From Mycobacterium sp. E1214 (GTDB lineage: Bacteria > Actinomycetota > Actinomycetes > Mycobacteriales > Mycobacteriaceae), in NCBI RefSeq assembly GCF_001666755.1, contig NZ_LZJC01000110.1:1-32529 (forward strand): a stretch of DNA of 32,529 nt, given 5' to 3'. The notes under the pieces are model-generated. The model was not told the origin of the DNA, did not search any database, and worked only from the letters and a program-made list of their open reading frames with translations. The translations under genes and the position numbers were made by a program. Below, in pieces: positions 14,933-25,367 of this stretch; position 1 is the first letter of the stretch, and each line of letters begins with the position of its first letter.

Positions 14933-15934
14933 GTGACCAACCCGCACGACGAGTACTGGCAGGGCCCGCTCAGTTACGACCCGCTCGGCCGGGTTCCGCC
15001 CGCACCCGAGCTGGGGTCACCCGCGTTGCCGCCGCCACCCCCACCCGCGCCGAGCGCCCGGCCGGTGAACATCCTGGCGACGCTGTCGGTGGTCTTCGCG
15101 TTCGTGTTCGCCCCGGTCGGGGCGATACTCGGTCACCAAGGGTTGGCCCAGATCCGCGGCACCGGCGAAGCCGGCCGCGAACGCGCCCTGGCGGGGCTGG
15201 CGCTGTCGTATCTGTTCACCGCCGTCGGGGTGCTCGCGCTGATCGCCTGGGCCACCCTGGGCGCGGCCCCCACGAGAACCGCGGCGCCGCTTTCGTCCCC
15301 GGCGCCGGGGTCCGCCGCGCCCCCGCCACCGGCGGTCGCGCCGGACGCCGTCGGGACGCTGCTGCCGACGCCGGACGCGCTGAAGAATCTGGTCAACGAC
15401 GACAACCTGGAGGCCGGGCCCACCTGGAACAAACCGGGCCGCTCCGCGCAGGACGGCAGCATCGACCGCCCCGAATGCTGGTCCAGCGTCGCCGCCGGCG
15501 CCCCGGACGCCTACGACGGCGGCGCCGTCGCCGGATACCACGCGGCGGAGTTCGTCGACACCCTCAGCATGCTGAAGTCGACGCAGGTCATCGCCGGGGT
15601 GGCGGCGTTCGGCGATCCCGCGTCGGCTCAGGCGCAGCTGTCGCGGCTGCTGGCGGGCTGGCGGCAATGCGGCGGCACGACCGTGACCGTGACGACGCCC
15701 TCGGGGCAGCCGATACCCATGTCCGTGGGCGAGCCCTCGGATGCCGGCGGCGGGGTGACGACACTGGACCTGACCCCCAAAGATCGGCAGGTGCGGGTGG
15801 CCCGGGCCGTGGCGGCCAAGGCCAATGTCGTGGTCGACGTCAACGTCTCGGCCAGCGGCACGACCGACGGCCAGGCGCCGCGGCTGGCCGCGGCCGGCGT
15901 CGCCAAGTACGTCCTCGACAAGATCCCGGGCTGA
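14933..15934 (+). CDS. Membrane protein with DUF4190 and PknH-type sensor domain
   Basis: The 333-residue protein begins with a cytoplasmic proline-rich stretch (about 20-43, with seven prolines in a row). A DUF4190-type pair of membrane helices follows (~46-66 and ~89-109, joined by GHQGLAQI). An Ala/Pro-rich linker leads to an extracellular domain (~135-333) resembling the PknH C-terminal sensor: LLPTPDALKNLV, then ECWSS with C182, and LLAGWRQCGG with C246, the two cysteines likely forming the family's disulphide. It has no kinase domain, so it is a stand-alone sensor or substrate-binding protein rather than a Ser/Thr kinase. GTG 14933 is chosen because aaaggagg lies 7 bases upstream. The ligand is unknown. 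Confidence 0.82.
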   Translation: MTNPHDEYWQGPLSYDPLGRVPPAPELGSPALPPPPPPAPSARPVNILATLSVVFAFVFAPVGAILGHQGLAQIRGTGEAGRERALAGLALSYLFTAVGVLALIAWATLGAAPTRTAAPLSSPAPGSAAPPPPAVAPDAVGTLLPTPDALKNLVNDDNLEAGPTWNKPGRSAQDGSIDRPECWSSVAAGAPDAYDGGAVAGYHAAEFVDTLSMLKSTQVIAGVAAFGDPASAQAQLSRLLAGWRQCGGTTVTVTTPSGQPIPMSVGEPSDAGGGVTTLDLTPKDRQVRVARAVAAKANVVVDVNVSASGTTDGQAPRLAAAGVAKYVLDKIPG

Positions 15935-15964
15935 GCGGCGCGGGCGGGCGTCGGACGGCTCGCC

Positions 15965-15970
15965 TAGGGT
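15965..15970 (+). promoter_or_regulatory. Candidate leaderless promoter -10 (TAGGGT) of the aldo/keto reductase
   Basis: TAGGGT matches TANNNT and is followed by exactly 7 bases before the ATG at 15978. That would start the transcript at the A of the start codon. This spacing is the known signature of leaderless mycobacterial mRNAs. The alternative is that aggg here serves as a weak ribosome site. Confidence 0.5.
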
Positions 15971-15977
15971 GGGCCTC

Positions 15978-16949
15978 ATGAAGTTTCTCGACGTCGAGGG
16001 GGTCGGCCGGGTCAGCCGGATCGGCCTGGGCACCTGGCAATTCGGCTCACGCGAGTGGGGTTACGGCGACAGCTACGCGTCGGGGGCGGCGCGTGACATC
16101 GTGCGGCGCGCCCGCGCCTTGGGCGTGACGTTGTTCGACACCGCCGAGGTGTACGGGCTCGGCAAGAGCGAGCGGATCCTGGGCGAGGCGCTGGGCGACG
16201 AACGCGCCGAGGTCGCGGTGGCCAGCAAGATCATGCCGGTGGCCCCGTTCCCCGCGATCGTCAAGCAGCGCGAGCGCGCCAGCGCGCAGCGGTTGGGGCT
16301 GGACCGCATCCCGCTGTATCAGGTGCACCAGCCCAACCCGGTGGTGCCCGACTCGGTGATCATGCCGGGCATGCGCGAGCTGCTGGACAGCGGCAAGATC
16401 GGCGCCGCCGGCGTCTCGAACTATTCGCTGGAGCGGTGGAAGAAAGCCGACGCCGCGCTGGGGCGGCCGGTGATCAGCAACCAGGTGCACTTCTCCCTCG
16501 CCCACGCCGGCGCGCTGGAGGACCTGGTGCCCTTCGCCGAGCGCGAGAACCGCATCGTCATCGCCTACAGCCCGCTGGCCCAGGGTTTGTTGGGCGGCAA
16601 GTACGGTCTGGACAACCGGCCCGGGGGCGTGCGGGCCATCAACCCGCTGTTCGGCACGGAGAATTTGCGCCGGGTTGAGCCGCTGCTGCAGACGCTGCGC
16701 GACGTCGCCGCGCAGGTGGACGCCAAGCCAGCGCAGGTGGCGCTGGCGTGGCTGATCAGCCTGCCGGGCGTCGTCGCCATCCCCGGCGCGTCCACCGTGG
16801 AGCAGCTCGAGTTCAACGTCGCGGCCGCCGACATCGAGCTGCCGCCGGCCTCCGTCGACGCGCTCACCGAGGCGGCGCGGGCGTTCCGGCCCACGTCGGC
16901 CCGGCGATTCCTGACCGACCTGGTCCGCGAGAAACTGGGCCGCGGCTGA
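15978..16949 (+). CDS. Aldo/keto reductase
   Basis: This is a 323-residue NADPH-dependent (beta/alpha)8 aldo/keto reductase. The catalytic tetrad can be placed as D54 and Y59 (FDTAEVYG), K84 (VASKI) and H117 (YQVHQP). GVSNYS, AYSPLAQGLLGGKY and the C-terminal cofactor segment VVAIPGASTVEQLEFN are all present. The length is typical of the family. The ATG at 15978 begins directly 7 bases after a TANNNT -10, suggesting a leaderless transcript. It ends one base before the convergent SDR gene begins its stop codon. Natural substrate unknown; such enzymes reduce aldehydes, ketones or quinones. Confidence 0.9.
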   Translation: MKFLDVEGVGRVSRIGLGTWQFGSREWGYGDSYASGAARDIVRRARALGVTLFDTAEVYGLGKSERILGEALGDERAEVAVASKIMPVAPFPAIVKQRERASAQRLGLDRIPLYQVHQPNPVVPDSVIMPGMRELLDSGKIGAAGVSNYSLERWKKADAALGRPVISNQVHFSLAHAGALEDLVPFAERENRIVIAYSPLAQGLLGGKYGLDNRPGGVRAINPLFGTENLRRVEPLLQTLRDVAAQVDAKPAQVALAWLISLPGVVAIPGASTVEQLEFNVAAADIELPPASVDALTEAARAFRPTSARRFLTDLVREKLGRG

Positions 16950-16950
16950 G

Positions 16951-17730
16951 CTAGGACTGCGCCGAGTCGGCGAACGCCGCGGCGCTGGCGGGTGCCCCCC
17001 TGGCCACCACCACGGGCATCGACGTCGACGCGTTGGTGCCCAGGATCGTGTGCACCACCTCGACCAGGTCCTCGACCGGCATCAGCTTGCCGGGCATGCA
17101 CCCGCGCGACGCCCACAACGGGACCGCCTTCATGGCCAGGTCCATGTCCCAGTCGACGTTCATGCCGGTCTGCCCGTCGCCCTCGCCGCCCGCGCACTCC
17201 CCGACGATCAGGCAGGTGAAGCCGATCTCGGGGTGTTCGGCGCGCCAGGCGTCGACCAGTCGCTCGAGCGCGGCCTTGCTCACGCCGTAGGCGCCCAGGC
17301 CGGGCCACGGCGGCCCGAACGTGCCCGCGTCCGAGGACAGGTAGACCGCCTTGCCCCCCGCCGCCGTCAAATGGGGCACCGCCGCCGCGGTGACCAGGGC
17401 CGCGCCGATGACGTTGGTGTCGAAGATGCGCCGCCAGGTCGCGGCGTCGGTATCGACCATGCGGACCAGCGGCCCGACCGCGGGCGTGTAAATGATGTTG
17501 TCGATGCCGCCCAGCGCGTCGGCGGCGGCGTCGATCGCGGCCCGGCACGACGCCTCGTCGGTGACGTCGCAGGCGATCGCGGTGGCGCCCCGCCCCGCCT
17601 CGGTGGCCGCGGCGTCGATGCGCTCGCGCCGCCGGGCCAGCAGCGCCACCTGATGGCCGCGCTGCCCGAGCCCCACACCGATGCAGCGACCGAGCCCGCT
17701 CGACGCGCCGACCACGACTGTCCGTGACAT
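16951..17730 (-). CDS. Short-chain dehydrogenase/reductase
   Basis: The 259-residue classical SDR has VVVGASSGLGRCIGVGL at the N-terminus, ACDVTD, a catalytic serine in YLSSDAG and the catalytic YGVSK. The usual NNAG segment is replaced by IIYTPAVG, so the position of the usual alanine-glycine pair is altered. A long C-terminal part with WDMDLAMKAVPLWASRGCMPGK gives no substrate clue. The ATG has aagaagggg 5 bases upstream. It lies downstream of the diguanylate cyclase gene on the same strand (83-base gap) and converges on the aldo/keto reductase. Substrate unknown. Confidence 0.85.
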   Translation of the reverse strand: MSRTVVVGASSGLGRCIGVGLGQRGHQVALLARRRERIDAAATEAGRGATAIACDVTDEASCRAAIDAAADALGGIDNIIYTPAVGPLVRMVDTDAATWRRIFDTNVIGAALVTAAAVPHLTAAGGKAVYLSSDAGTFGPPWPGLGAYGVSKAALERLVDAWRAEHPEIGFTCLIVGECAGGEGDGQTGMNVDWDMDLAMKAVPLWASRGCMPGKLMPVEDLVEVVHTILGTNASTSMPVVVARGAPASAAAFADSAQS

Positions 17731-17813
17731 ATTCGCCCCTTCTTGTAACGCCGACCGCAGCCCCAGCGTATCGGCCCGCGGCGGCGCCGGGAACGGTTAG
17801 GGCGGATTGCGGC

Positions 17814-19565
17814 TCAGATGGGGCTGATGGCGTTGCGGTGGCCCGACTTGGCGCGATACATGGCGGCGTCCGCCCGGGCCATGATCGCGTCGACGGCCTC
17901 GCCCGACCCGGCGAGGGTGGCGCCGATGCTCAAGGTAGCGCGAATCTCGTTGTCGGAGAATATGATCGGCTCGGCCGCACGATCGCGGATCTTCTCGGCG
18001 ATGCGGGTGACCTCCTCGAGTTTCTCGACACCGGGCAGCAGGACCAGCATCTCGTCACCGCCGGTCCGGCCGACGGTGTCCCCTTTGCGGACGCTGCCGC
18101 GGATGCGCGCCGCCAGCGTCGCCAGGACGGCGTCACCGATCCCGTGTCCCCAGGTGTCGTTGATCTGCTTGAAGCGGTCAACGTCGCAGAACAGCACGCC
18201 CACGCAGGTGCCGAAGGGTTGCGGCGGCGCCAGCGCGACCTCGAGTCGCCGGAGGGCTTCGGCTCGGTTCACCAAGCCGGTCAAGGTGTCGAACCGGGCC
18301 AACCGTTCGAGCCGCCGCTCGGCTTCGACCTGATCGTCGACGATGCGCAGCGCCGCGATCAGCCCGTCCGCGCGCCCGTGGGCGCCGAGGTAGGGCTTCC
18401 CGTGGCCGTCGACCCAGTGGTAGGCCTCGTCGGTGGACCGCAGGCGGAACCGGTGCAGGACCGGCTCACCGCCGGCGATCCGGGTCAGCACGGACGCCAG
18501 CCCGTCACGGTCTTCGGGGTGGACGCGGCGGCGGAACTCGGGCCCCATCCAGCGATCCAGCGGTCCGCCCAGCGACGTCTGGACCGACGGCGACACCCAC
18601 ACGGCGTCCGCGCCGCGCAGGTGGACGATGATGTCCACCGCGTTGTCGGCGAGGATGCGGTAGCGCGCCTCGGCCTCGGCGCGCTCCTTGCTGACCAGCT
18701 CCTTTTCGATCAGCAGCTGTTGCTCGCGCTGGCTGAAGTAGAAGGTGACGGCCCCGGCGATCAGCGTGCCCAGCAGGATGGCGAAGGTCCATTGCGCGTG
18801 CTCGTCCAGGCCCATCCCCGAGAAGGCCGGCCGGGACAGGGCGACGACGATCGGGAAGCCGGCGAAGATGCCGGCCAGCCGTGCCAGCGACACCCCGTCG
18901 GGTCGGGCGAGCAGCCACGCCAGCGGCAGGGTGTCGGGGCGCGTCAGCGCGATCGCGGCGACGAGCAGCAGCAGCGCCGACGCCATGGACACGGCCTGCC
19001 CGGTCGACGGGGACACCCCCACCAGCGCGATCGCGTCGAACAGGTAGGCGCCGACGGTCACGAGGGGAACGACCGCGCCCGCCGCCATGCACAACGGACG
19101 CAGCAGCCGGGTCCCGCGATCGACGCGCACCAGCGCGACGGCGGCGGCCACCAGCAGGACGGACGCCGCCGTCTGCGGGCTCGGCCGGCCCGGCAGGGTC
19201 GTCTGCCACCGTCGCACCGTGTCGGCGAACCAGACCCGGTCGACCCCGAAGGAGCGCCCGGCCGCGTACTCGGCGAGGAAGACCACGGCCAGCAGACCCG
19301 CCGCCGCGGCCAAGCCGCGCCCGGTCCACACCCGCCCGCGCGACGGCCGACCCGACTGCAACACGATCCCCACCCCCAGCGCGGCCAACGACAGCGCGGT
19401 CCACGGCGTCATCGGCGGCCAGCTCGGGTAGATGCGCGTCAACGCCTCGGTTCGGGTGGTCCAGCCCAGCCAGGTCACCGCGGCGGCCAACAGCACCACG
19501 ACGACGGCCGCCCCGGCGCACCAGCCCAGCGCCGGCCTCACGCGGTCGTCGCGGATCCCGCTCAC
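17814..19565 (-). CDS. Membrane PAS-GGDEF diguanylate cyclase
   Basis: The 583-residue protein has a hydrophobic N-terminal region of several membrane helices (residues ~15-275). A short coiled coil around SKERAEAEARY leads to a PAS domain (~300-410, WVSPSVQTSLGG and RVHPEDRDGL) and then a GGDEF domain (~420-575). The cyclase domain has FDTLTGLVNR, FCDVDRFKQINDTWGH and the active-site loop GGDEM at 502-506; the final position is usually Phe. An inhibitory I-site RxxD is present (R493-K-G-D496), five residues ahead, as in feedback-inhibited cyclases. It should make cyclic di-GMP from GTP at the membrane in response to an unknown signal. There is no EAL domain. GTG start at 19565. It lies 123 bases downstream of glgX on the same strand. 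Confidence 0.88.
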   Translation of the reverse strand: MSGIRDDRVRPALGWCAGAAVVVVLLAAAVTWLGWTTRTEALTRIYPSWPPMTPWTALSLAALGVGIVLQSGRPSRGRVWTGRGLAAAAGLLAVVFLAEYAAGRSFGVDRVWFADTVRRWQTTLPGRPSPQTAASVLLVAAAVALVRVDRGTRLLRPLCMAAGAVVPLVTVGAYLFDAIALVGVSPSTGQAVSMASALLLLVAAIALTRPDTLPLAWLLARPDGVSLARLAGIFAGFPIVVALSRPAFSGMGLDEHAQWTFAILLGTLIAGAVTFYFSQREQQLLIEKELVSKERAEAEARYRILADNAVDIIVHLRGADAVWVSPSVQTSLGGPLDRWMGPEFRRRVHPEDRDGLASVLTRIAGGEPVLHRFRLRSTDEAYHWVDGHGKPYLGAHGRADGLIAALRIVDDQVEAERRLERLARFDTLTGLVNRAEALRRLEVALAPPQPFGTCVGVLFCDVDRFKQINDTWGHGIGDAVLATLAARIRGSVRKGDTVGRTGGDEMLVLLPGVEKLEEVTRIAEKIRDRAAEPIIFSDNEIRATLSIGATLAGSGEAVDAIMARADAAMYRAKSGHRNAISPI

Positions 19566-19589
19566 GAGCCACCGCTGTCGACGCGTCGC

Positions 19590-19604
19590 GCCGAACGGTT
19601 CGGC
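19590..19604. promoter_or_regulatory. 15-bp palindrome upstream of the diguanylate cyclase gene
   Basis: gccgaac-g-gttcggc is a perfect 7-base inverted repeat around one central base, 25 bases before the cyclase GTG start. Its position and symmetry suit a dimeric repressor's operator or a leader hairpin. No known regulator motif is recognised, and it could be chance. Confidence 0.3.
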
Positions 19605-19688
19605 CGCGTCAACATTGTGCGCGAAAACGTGACGAAGTTCCTAGCGCCGGGCCGTGTTCGGGTGGGCGGGGCGCGCGCTCCCGGCGGT

Positions 19689-21836
<2,148 letters not shown>

Positions 21837-21857
21837 GGCGCAGCTGATACCCGAGCG

Positions 21858-21891
21858 CAGGGCCTACCAAACAAACGTCCGAAACGCCCTG
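21858..21891 (-). terminator. Weak inverted repeat between the alcohol dehydrogenase gene and glgX
   Basis: cagggc (21858-21863) pairs with gccctg (21886-21891), and the flanking gcg/cgc can extend the stem past a one-base bulge. It lies downstream of the alcohol dehydrogenase stop in its direction of transcription. The loop is 22 bases, so a terminator role is weakly supported. Confidence 0.25.
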
Positions 21892-21927
21892 GCGCCGTTG
21901 CCTATTCGTAACACGAGCGGGCCGAAA

Positions 21928-23109
21928 TCAGGGTTTGAGCAGCACCTTGACCGCCCCGTCCTCTTTCTTCTGGAAGATGTCGTACCCGTGCGGCGCCTGG
22001 TCCAGCGGCAGGACGTGGGTGGCGAAGGTGTCCACGCCCAACGGATCGTCGTCGGTCAGCAGCGGCATGATGTCGTCGACCCACCTCTTGACGTTGGCCT
22101 GACCCATCCGCAGCGTGACCTGCTTGTCGAACAGCGTCAGCATCGGCAGCGGGTCGGCCGTGCCGCCGTACACCCCGATCAGCGAGATGGTGCCGCCGCG
22201 GCGCACGATGTCGATGGCCGAGTACAGGGCGTGCAGCCGGTCCACGCCGGCGGTTTGCAGCAGGGGCTTGGCCAGCGCGTCCGGCAGTAGCCCGGCCGCC
22301 TGCTGCGCCAGCTTGGCGGTCGGGGATCCGTGCGCCTCCATGCCCACCGCGTCGATCACCGAATCGGAGCCGCGGCCGTCGGTCAGGTCGCGGATCGCGT
22401 CGCCCAGCGGCGCGTCGAGCTTGCCCAGATCGATGGTGTGGATGCCGCGCTGCGCGGCGCGGCCGAGCCGCTCGGGCACCAGATCCACGGCGATGACCCG
22501 GTAACCCAGGTGGTCGGCGATGCGCGCCGCCATGTCGCCGATGGGCCCCAAACCCAGCACCGTGACCGTGCCGCCGTCGGGAATGTCGGCGTAGGCCACC
22601 GACTGCCAGGCGGTGGGCAGCACGTCCGAAAGGTAGACGAAGCGCGAATCCGGCGGCCCGTCAGGCACTTTGATGTGCGTGAACTGGGCTTGCGGCACCC
22701 GCAGCAGTTCGGCCTGGCCGCCGGGCACCTCCCCGTAGAGCTGGGAGTAGCCGAAGAGCGCGGCGCCCATGCCCTGCTCGCGTACCTGGGTGGTCTCGCA
22801 CTGGGTGTAGAGCTGCCCGTTGCACATGTAGCAGCTGCCACAGGAGATTTGGAAGGGGATGACGACGCGGTCCCCGACCCTCAGGTCACCGGTTTCGCCG
22901 CCCACCTCGCGCACGATGCCCATCGGTTCATGGCCGAGGATGTCGCCCGGGTTCATGAACGCCCCGAGAATCTCGTACAGGTGTAGGTCGGAACCGCAGA
23001 TGTTGGTGGTCGTGACCTCGATGATGGCGTCGGTGGGATGCTCGATTTTGGGGTCGGGCACCGACTCCACCCGTACGTCGCGCTTGCCGTGCCAGGTGAC
23101 TGCTTTCAT
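21928..23109 (-). CDS. Zinc-dependent medium-chain alcohol dehydrogenase (formaldehyde dehydrogenase-like)
   Basis: The 393-residue enzyme has the medium-chain dehydrogenase layout. Catalytic zinc ligands are C38 (NICGSDLHLYE), H60-E61 (GHEPMG) and an acidic residue later in the chain. The structural zinc site is C90, C93, C96 and C104 (CGSCYMCNGQLYTQC). The NAD-binding fold is VTVLGLGPIGDMAARIA followed by VIAVDL. The insertion and overall length resemble the glutathione-independent formaldehyde dehydrogenase subgroup, but the substrate is uncertain. The ATG at 23109 places MKAVTWHGK at the start, the classic family N-terminus; a longer open frame upstream is a reverse-strand shadow of the flavoprotein. 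It is divergent from the flavoprotein gene (81 bases) and upstream of glgX. Confidence 0.9.
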   Translation of the reverse strand: MKAVTWHGKRDVRVESVPDPKIEHPTDAIIEVTTTNICGSDLHLYEILGAFMNPGDILGHEPMGIVREVGGETGDLRVGDRVVIPFQISCGSCYMCNGQLYTQCETTQVREQGMGAALFGYSQLYGEVPGGQAELLRVPQAQFTHIKVPDGPPDSRFVYLSDVLPTAWQSVAYADIPDGGTVTVLGLGPIGDMAARIADHLGYRVIAVDLVPERLGRAAQRGIHTIDLGKLDAPLGDAIRDLTDGRGSDSVIDAVGMEAHGSPTAKLAQQAAGLLPDALAKPLLQTAGVDRLHALYSAIDIVRRGGTISLIGVYGGTADPLPMLTLFDKQVTLRMGQANVKRWVDDIMPLLTDDDPLGVDTFATHVLPLDQAPHGYDIFQKKEDGAVKVLLKP

Positions 23110-23190
23110 GTGCAAGGCACATACCCGCCCCACACCGGTCGAAACCGCGCCGGTCGTGTCGCTGCTGCCCGCCGTGGGTATCACCGAGGG

Positions 23191-24345
23191 GTGACTGAGC
23201 CGGGACTGATCATCGTGGGCAGCGGACCGGCCGGGGTGGCCGCGGCGGAGGCGTTCCGCGAACACGACGCCCACACCCCGGTGCGCATCCTCAGCGCCGA
23301 CACCGACCTTCCGTACGCCCGGCCGCCGCTGAGCAAGGAGTACCTGCGCGGCGAGACCGACGATGTCGAGTTGCATCCCGCGGGGTGGTTTGCCGAGCAG
23401 GCAATACATTTCGAGCCCGGGGCGGCGGTGGATCGGCTCGACGTCGGTGAACGCGCCGTGTACGCGGCCGGCCGCCGGTACGGCTTCGACGCGTTGGTGC
23501 TGGCGTGCGGCGCCGCCCCGTCGGCCCCGCCAGTGCCGGGGGGCGAGCGCGCCCTGCTGCTGCGGTCGTTGGCCGACGCGCGGGCGTTGCGCGGGGCGAC
23601 CGGCGGCGCCGCGTCGGCCGTGGTGATCGGGTCGGGGTTCATCGGTTGCGAGGCCGCCGCGTCGTTGGCGGGCCGCGGCGTCTCGACGACTTTGGTTGCC
23701 CCAAGCCGACTTCCGCAGGAGAGGCGGCTGGGTCCCCAGGCCGCCGAACGGCTGCGGGACCTCATCACCGCGGCGGGTGCGCGCCATGTCGGCGGGGCGC
23801 GGGTGCAGGAGATCACCGACGCCGGTGTGCGGCTGGACAACGGAGTCACCATCGACTGCGACCTGGTGCTCGCCGCCACCGGCGTGGCGCCGCAGAGCGG
23901 TCTCGCCGCCGCGGCCGGCCTGGAGGTGCGCGAGTCCCGCATCGTCGTCGGTGCCGACATGGCCACCGCCGCGCCGGGCATCTACGCCGCGGGTGACGTG
24001 GCGTTGGCCACCAACGCCACGGCCGGGCGCCCCGTGGCGGTCGAGCATTGGCAGGACGCCGTCGACCAGGGGACGGTCGCCGGTGCGCGCGCCGCGGGCC
24101 GGGACGCGAAATGGGATGCAGTGCCGGGTTTTTGGACCACGATCGGCGACGCCACACTGAAATACCACGCCTGGGGGGACGGCTACGAACGCAGCCGGCT
24201 TCAGGAGCGCGGCGACGGCTTCACAGTGTGGTACGACTCGGGGAACACCCTGGTCGGGGTGCTCACCTTCAACGCCGACGACGACTACGACCTGGGCGAG
24301 CGGTTGATCGCCGAGCGCAGGCCCGCCCCGATTCCGCTGGGGTGA
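23191..24345 (+). CDS. FAD-dependent pyridine nucleotide reductase (ferredoxin reductase-like)
   Basis: This 384-residue flavoprotein has two dinucleotide folds, LIIVGSGPAGVAAAEAF at the N-terminus for FAD and AVVIGSGFIGCEAAASL for NAD(P)H, plus PYARPPLSKEYLRGE and the second FAD motif GIYAAGDVAL. It resembles the reductase component of ferredoxin-dependent oxygenases and the mycobacterial Rv1869c-type reductase; the electron acceptor is unknown. The GTG at 23191 is chosen because it sits just before the first strand. There is no spaced ribosome site. TATCAC ends 6 bases upstream, near the leaderless -10 position but with C in place of the final T. It converges on the GAF-ANTAR gene with a 9-base gap. 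Confidence 0.87.
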   Translation: MTEPGLIIVGSGPAGVAAAEAFREHDAHTPVRILSADTDLPYARPPLSKEYLRGETDDVELHPAGWFAEQAIHFEPGAAVDRLDVGERAVYAAGRRYGFDALVLACGAAPSAPPVPGGERALLLRSLADARALRGATGGAASAVVIGSGFIGCEAAASLAGRGVSTTLVAPSRLPQERRLGPQAAERLRDLITAAGARHVGGARVQEITDAGVRLDNGVTIDCDLVLAATGVAPQSGLAAAAGLEVRESRIVVGADMATAAPGIYAAGDVALATNATAGRPVAVEHWQDAVDQGTVAGARAAGRDAKWDAVPGFWTTIGDATLKYHAWGDGYERSRLQERGDGFTVWYDSGNTLVGVLTFNADDDYDLGERLIAERRPAPIPLG

Positions 24346-24354
24346 CGGCGGGCG

Positions 24355-25062
24355 TCAGGAGTTGCGCGGCTTGAGGGGGTGTTCGCTGTCGATCAGGGCG
24401 GACGCCAGGTCGGCCAGCTTGGTGTTGGACTGCTGCGACAGCCGGGTGAGCAGCTCGAACGCCTCGATCGCGTCGAGGTTGAACCGCTCCATGATGACGC
24501 CTTTGGCCTGCCCGATGACGTCGCGGGACGCCAACGCGCTGCGGAATTGGTCCTGGTGGCGCAGGATCGACCAGGCCAGCGCGGTGTGGGTGGCGAAGAC
24601 GTCGCCCAACATGACCGCGTCGTCGCTAAAGGCTTGCGGCTCGTCGGCGTAGAAGTTCAGCGCGGCGATGTTGCCCCCGTCGACCGCCATCTGGAACGAC
24701 AGGATGGAGCGGATCGGGGTCTGCTCGATCGCGTGCCGGCGGTAGCGCGGCCAGCGCTGCTCACCGTCGAGATCGTTGATGAGGATCACGTGGTGCTGCC
24801 AGGCGGCCTCGAGGCAGGGGCCCTCACCGAATTGGTTCTGGATGCTGTCCAGGACCTTCGGGTAGCGGTGCGTGGAGACGACGTTGGTGACCGTCTTGTT
24901 CTTCTCGGCCAGCGTGATGCCCGCGTACTGGGATCCGGCGACGTGGCGCAGCCCGGTGTCGAGCAGTTCGCGCAGCCCACTCGCGGTTTTCAAGCCGTCG
25001 CGCTCGAGGCTGGCGACCAGTTCGGCCAGCTGGGCGACGATCGCGGTGTCTTCGGTACGCAT
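24355..25062 (-). CDS. GAF-ANTAR RNA-binding regulator
   Basis: The 235-residue protein has an N-terminal GAF sensor domain (~25-165; HVAGSQYAGITL, FGEGPCLEAAW, SILSFQM, ALNFYADEP) and a C-terminal ANTAR domain (~175-228; SRDVIGQAKGVIMERFNLDAIEAFELLTRLS). ANTAR domains bind paired RNA hairpins and act as antiterminators in other systems. The GAF ligand is unknown. The ATG at 25062 follows ggggtga at ribosome-site distance; a longer upstream frame is not credible coding. A TAGAGT -10 lies 57 bases upstream. It converges on the flavoprotein gene. A second ANTAR protein of different sensor type is encoded 3.3 kb away. Confidence 0.9.
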   Translation of the reverse strand: MRTEDTAIVAQLAELVASLERDGLKTASGLRELLDTGLRHVAGSQYAGITLAEKNKTVTNVVSTHRYPKVLDSIQNQFGEGPCLEAAWQHHVILINDLDGEQRWPRYRRHAIEQTPIRSILSFQMAVDGGNIAALNFYADEPQAFSDDAVMLGDVFATHTALAWSILRHQDQFRSALASRDVIGQAKGVIMERFNLDAIEAFELLTRLSQQSNTKLADLASALIDSEHPLKPRNS

Positions 25063-25118
25063 CGCTTCACCCCGTTCACTCGCGGCGCCGCAGCGGAAAA
25101 GGCGCTTGCGACTTCCAC

Positions 25119-25124
25119 ACTCTA
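25119..25124 (-). promoter_or_regulatory. Candidate -10 element (TAGAGT) of the GAF-ANTAR gene
   Basis: On the minus strand TAGAGT matches TANNNT and lies 57 bases upstream of the ATG. No clear -35 element is seen. Confidence 0.4.
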
Positions 25125-25220
25125 CGCAGGTCGCGGGCCGCGAAGCGAATTCTGCGGCTACCCCATCGTCGCTCGGGCAGGCCGCGAAACGAAGCGGCTG
25201 TCGGCAACCGAAGCGAATTG

Positions 25221-25238
25221 GGGACGGATTGCCGTCCC
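25221..25238. repeat. Inverted repeat gggacgg-attg-ccgtccc
   Basis: The arms are 7 bases and perfect, around a 4-base loop, in the middle of the divergent intergenic region. It could be an operator or a leader hairpin in the GAF-ANTAR direction if a second, distant promoter is used. The loop does not match the A1/G4 hexaloop rule described for ANTAR target hairpins. Confidence 0.4.
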
Positions 25239-25354
25239 GGCGATGCGAGACCGTTTTTCGCCCGAATGTCGTAACACCTAGGGACGCAACGACGTTGGGC
25301 GCCGACGGCTCCACGGCCCACGGCGCCGACCGGGCCCGCCGTGCCCGGCCCGCC

Positions 25355-25360
25355 TACACT
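25355..25360 (+). promoter_or_regulatory. Leaderless promoter -10 (TACACT) of the NDH-2-like gene
   Basis: TACACT matches TANNNT fully and is followed by exactly 7 bases before the GTG at 25368. The transcript would begin with the start codon. No Shine-Dalgarno is present, which agrees with a leaderless mRNA. Confidence 0.6.
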
Positions 25361-25367
25361 GGCTTCG

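Larger units (their letters stand above)
25063..25367. other. 305-base divergent intergenic region
   Basis: This spacer separates the GAF-ANTAR gene and the NDH-2-like gene, which are divergently transcribed. It holds a minus-strand -10 (25119-25124), a plus-strand leaderless -10 (25355-25360), one 18-base inverted repeat (25221-25238), and an 11-base direct repeat cgaagcgaatt at 25141-25151 and 25209-25219. No convincing coding frame is seen. The inverted repeat has gggac/gtccc ends like a DosR box, but the spacing is wrong. Confidence 0.6.

Noticed and set aside
25221..25238. Inverted repeat with gggac/gtccc arms as a DosR box
   Set aside because: The half-sites are 8 bases apart, while the DosR consensus has 4, and the central TWWA is absent.
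25063..25367. Small gene or ANTAR target hairpin in the 305-base spacer
   Set aside because: No frame has coding character or a ribosome site, and the hairpin loop lacks the A1/G4 hexaloop pattern.
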